Origin: Ruegeria atlantica
GTDB lineage: Bacteria; Pseudomonadota; Alphaproteobacteria; Rhodobacterales; Rhodobacteraceae
Direction: 5' to 3'
Length of the DNA: 64,000 nt
Assembly: GCF_013032505.1 (NCBI RefSeq)
Contig: NZ_WQCG01000003.1
Coordinates: forward strand, 558,001-622,000
The notes under the pieces are model-generated. The model had not been told where the DNA came from and ran no database searches. It saw only the letters and a list, made by a program, of their open reading frames with translations. The translations under genes and the position numbers were made by a program. Positions 63,796 through 64,000 of this stretch are shown in pieces. Positions within the stretch are counted from its first letter, which is position 1, and each line of letters begins with the position of its first letter.

Positions 63796-64000
63796 TTATA
63801 CACTTGAACAACAATTGCCATCTTCGGCGCATCGAAAATTTAACCTTCTCCAGGCAGCGCAAATTTTCATTCTACATTCAATGACTTCGCAGCGGTATGA
63901 TTGTCTTCTGCCGTAGCTTCGAATCTGATATTCGCTAGAAACAGCCGCGAACGTCCGCTCTCAGCCCTTTTTCTAGGAAAACAACGTGTTCTGGTGCAAA

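Noticed and set aside
1..64000. CRISPR arrays, insertion sequences, prophage genes, tRNA and rRNA genes
   Set aside because: I saw no regularly spaced repeats, transposase or integrase motifs, or tRNA/rRNA-like sequence anywhere in the window.

Overview
The window looks like chromosomal DNA from a marine Roseobacter-group alphaproteobacterium (Rhodobacteraceae). The basis is moderately high G+C, many ABC and TRAP uptake systems each tied to a local regulator, a sorbitol/mannitol (smo/mtlK/xylB) locus like that of Rhodobacter sphaeroides, and amine-catabolism genes. I saw no rRNA, tRNA, CRISPR array, prophage or insertion sequence.

Layout. 0-3 kb: 3' end of an ATPase/TPR signalling protein, then a polyprenyl synthetase translationally coupled to a small unknown protein. 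3.3-6 kb: M20 amidohydrolase and diaminopropionate ammonia-lyase-like genes, divergent from an AsnC/Lrp regulator. 6.2-9 kb: isochorismatase-type hydrolase and non-haem iron oxygenase divergent from a LysR regulator, plus a dehydrogenase remnant. 9.2-10.9 kb: acetyltransferase remnant and a class III adenylate cyclase. 11.2-27.9 kb: a large, tightly packed catabolic locus. It has a CUT1 ABC transporter, a histidinol-dehydrogenase-family enzyme related to sulfopropanediol dehydrogenase, four NTF2/SnoaL-fold proteins, an SDR, a LacI regulator, a cupin, a SAM methyltransferase, a MetE-like zinc protein, an alpha/beta hydrolase, an RraA-like protein and a lactonase-type amidohydrolase. The substrate is unknown, and two LacI-type operators sit at the divergent promoter. 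28-33 kb: a stretch of decayed genes (sterol desaturase, PanB-like, OmpA, AraC) around an intact dehydrogenase/LysR pair. 33-39 kb: IclR, TRAP transporter and GMC oxidoreductase.

39.3-48.4 kb is the polyol locus: mtlK, smoS, smoK, smoG, smoF and smoE on the minus strand, a second LacI regulator, and xylB on the plus strand. Two near-identical 17-bp operators lie before smoE and before xylB. 48.7-63.8 kb is an amine-uptake and catabolism locus. It has a Pot-type ABC transporter, an M20 deacetylase, LysR, aldehyde dehydrogenase, DUF1028, RidA, an FAD monooxygenase-like protein, a LuxR regulator, a class III aminotransferase, and an iron-sulfur flavoprotein of the trimethylamine/dimethylamine dehydrogenase family. 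Three copies of TTAG-N7-CTAA (a LysR T-N11-A box) lie before the transporter, before the deacetylase and before the monooxygenase operon. This suggests one regulon under the local LysR protein.

Two systems merit most attention. The first is the LacI-controlled SnoaL/HisD-family pathway at 11-28 kb. The second is the LysR-controlled amine regulon at 48.7-63.8 kb, whose flavoprotein carries Cys30 and Gln60, as dimethylamine dehydrogenase does. Six pseudogenes in the first 33 kb point to ongoing loss of accessory functions. All assignments were made by reading the sequence against remembered family motifs; no database search was run.
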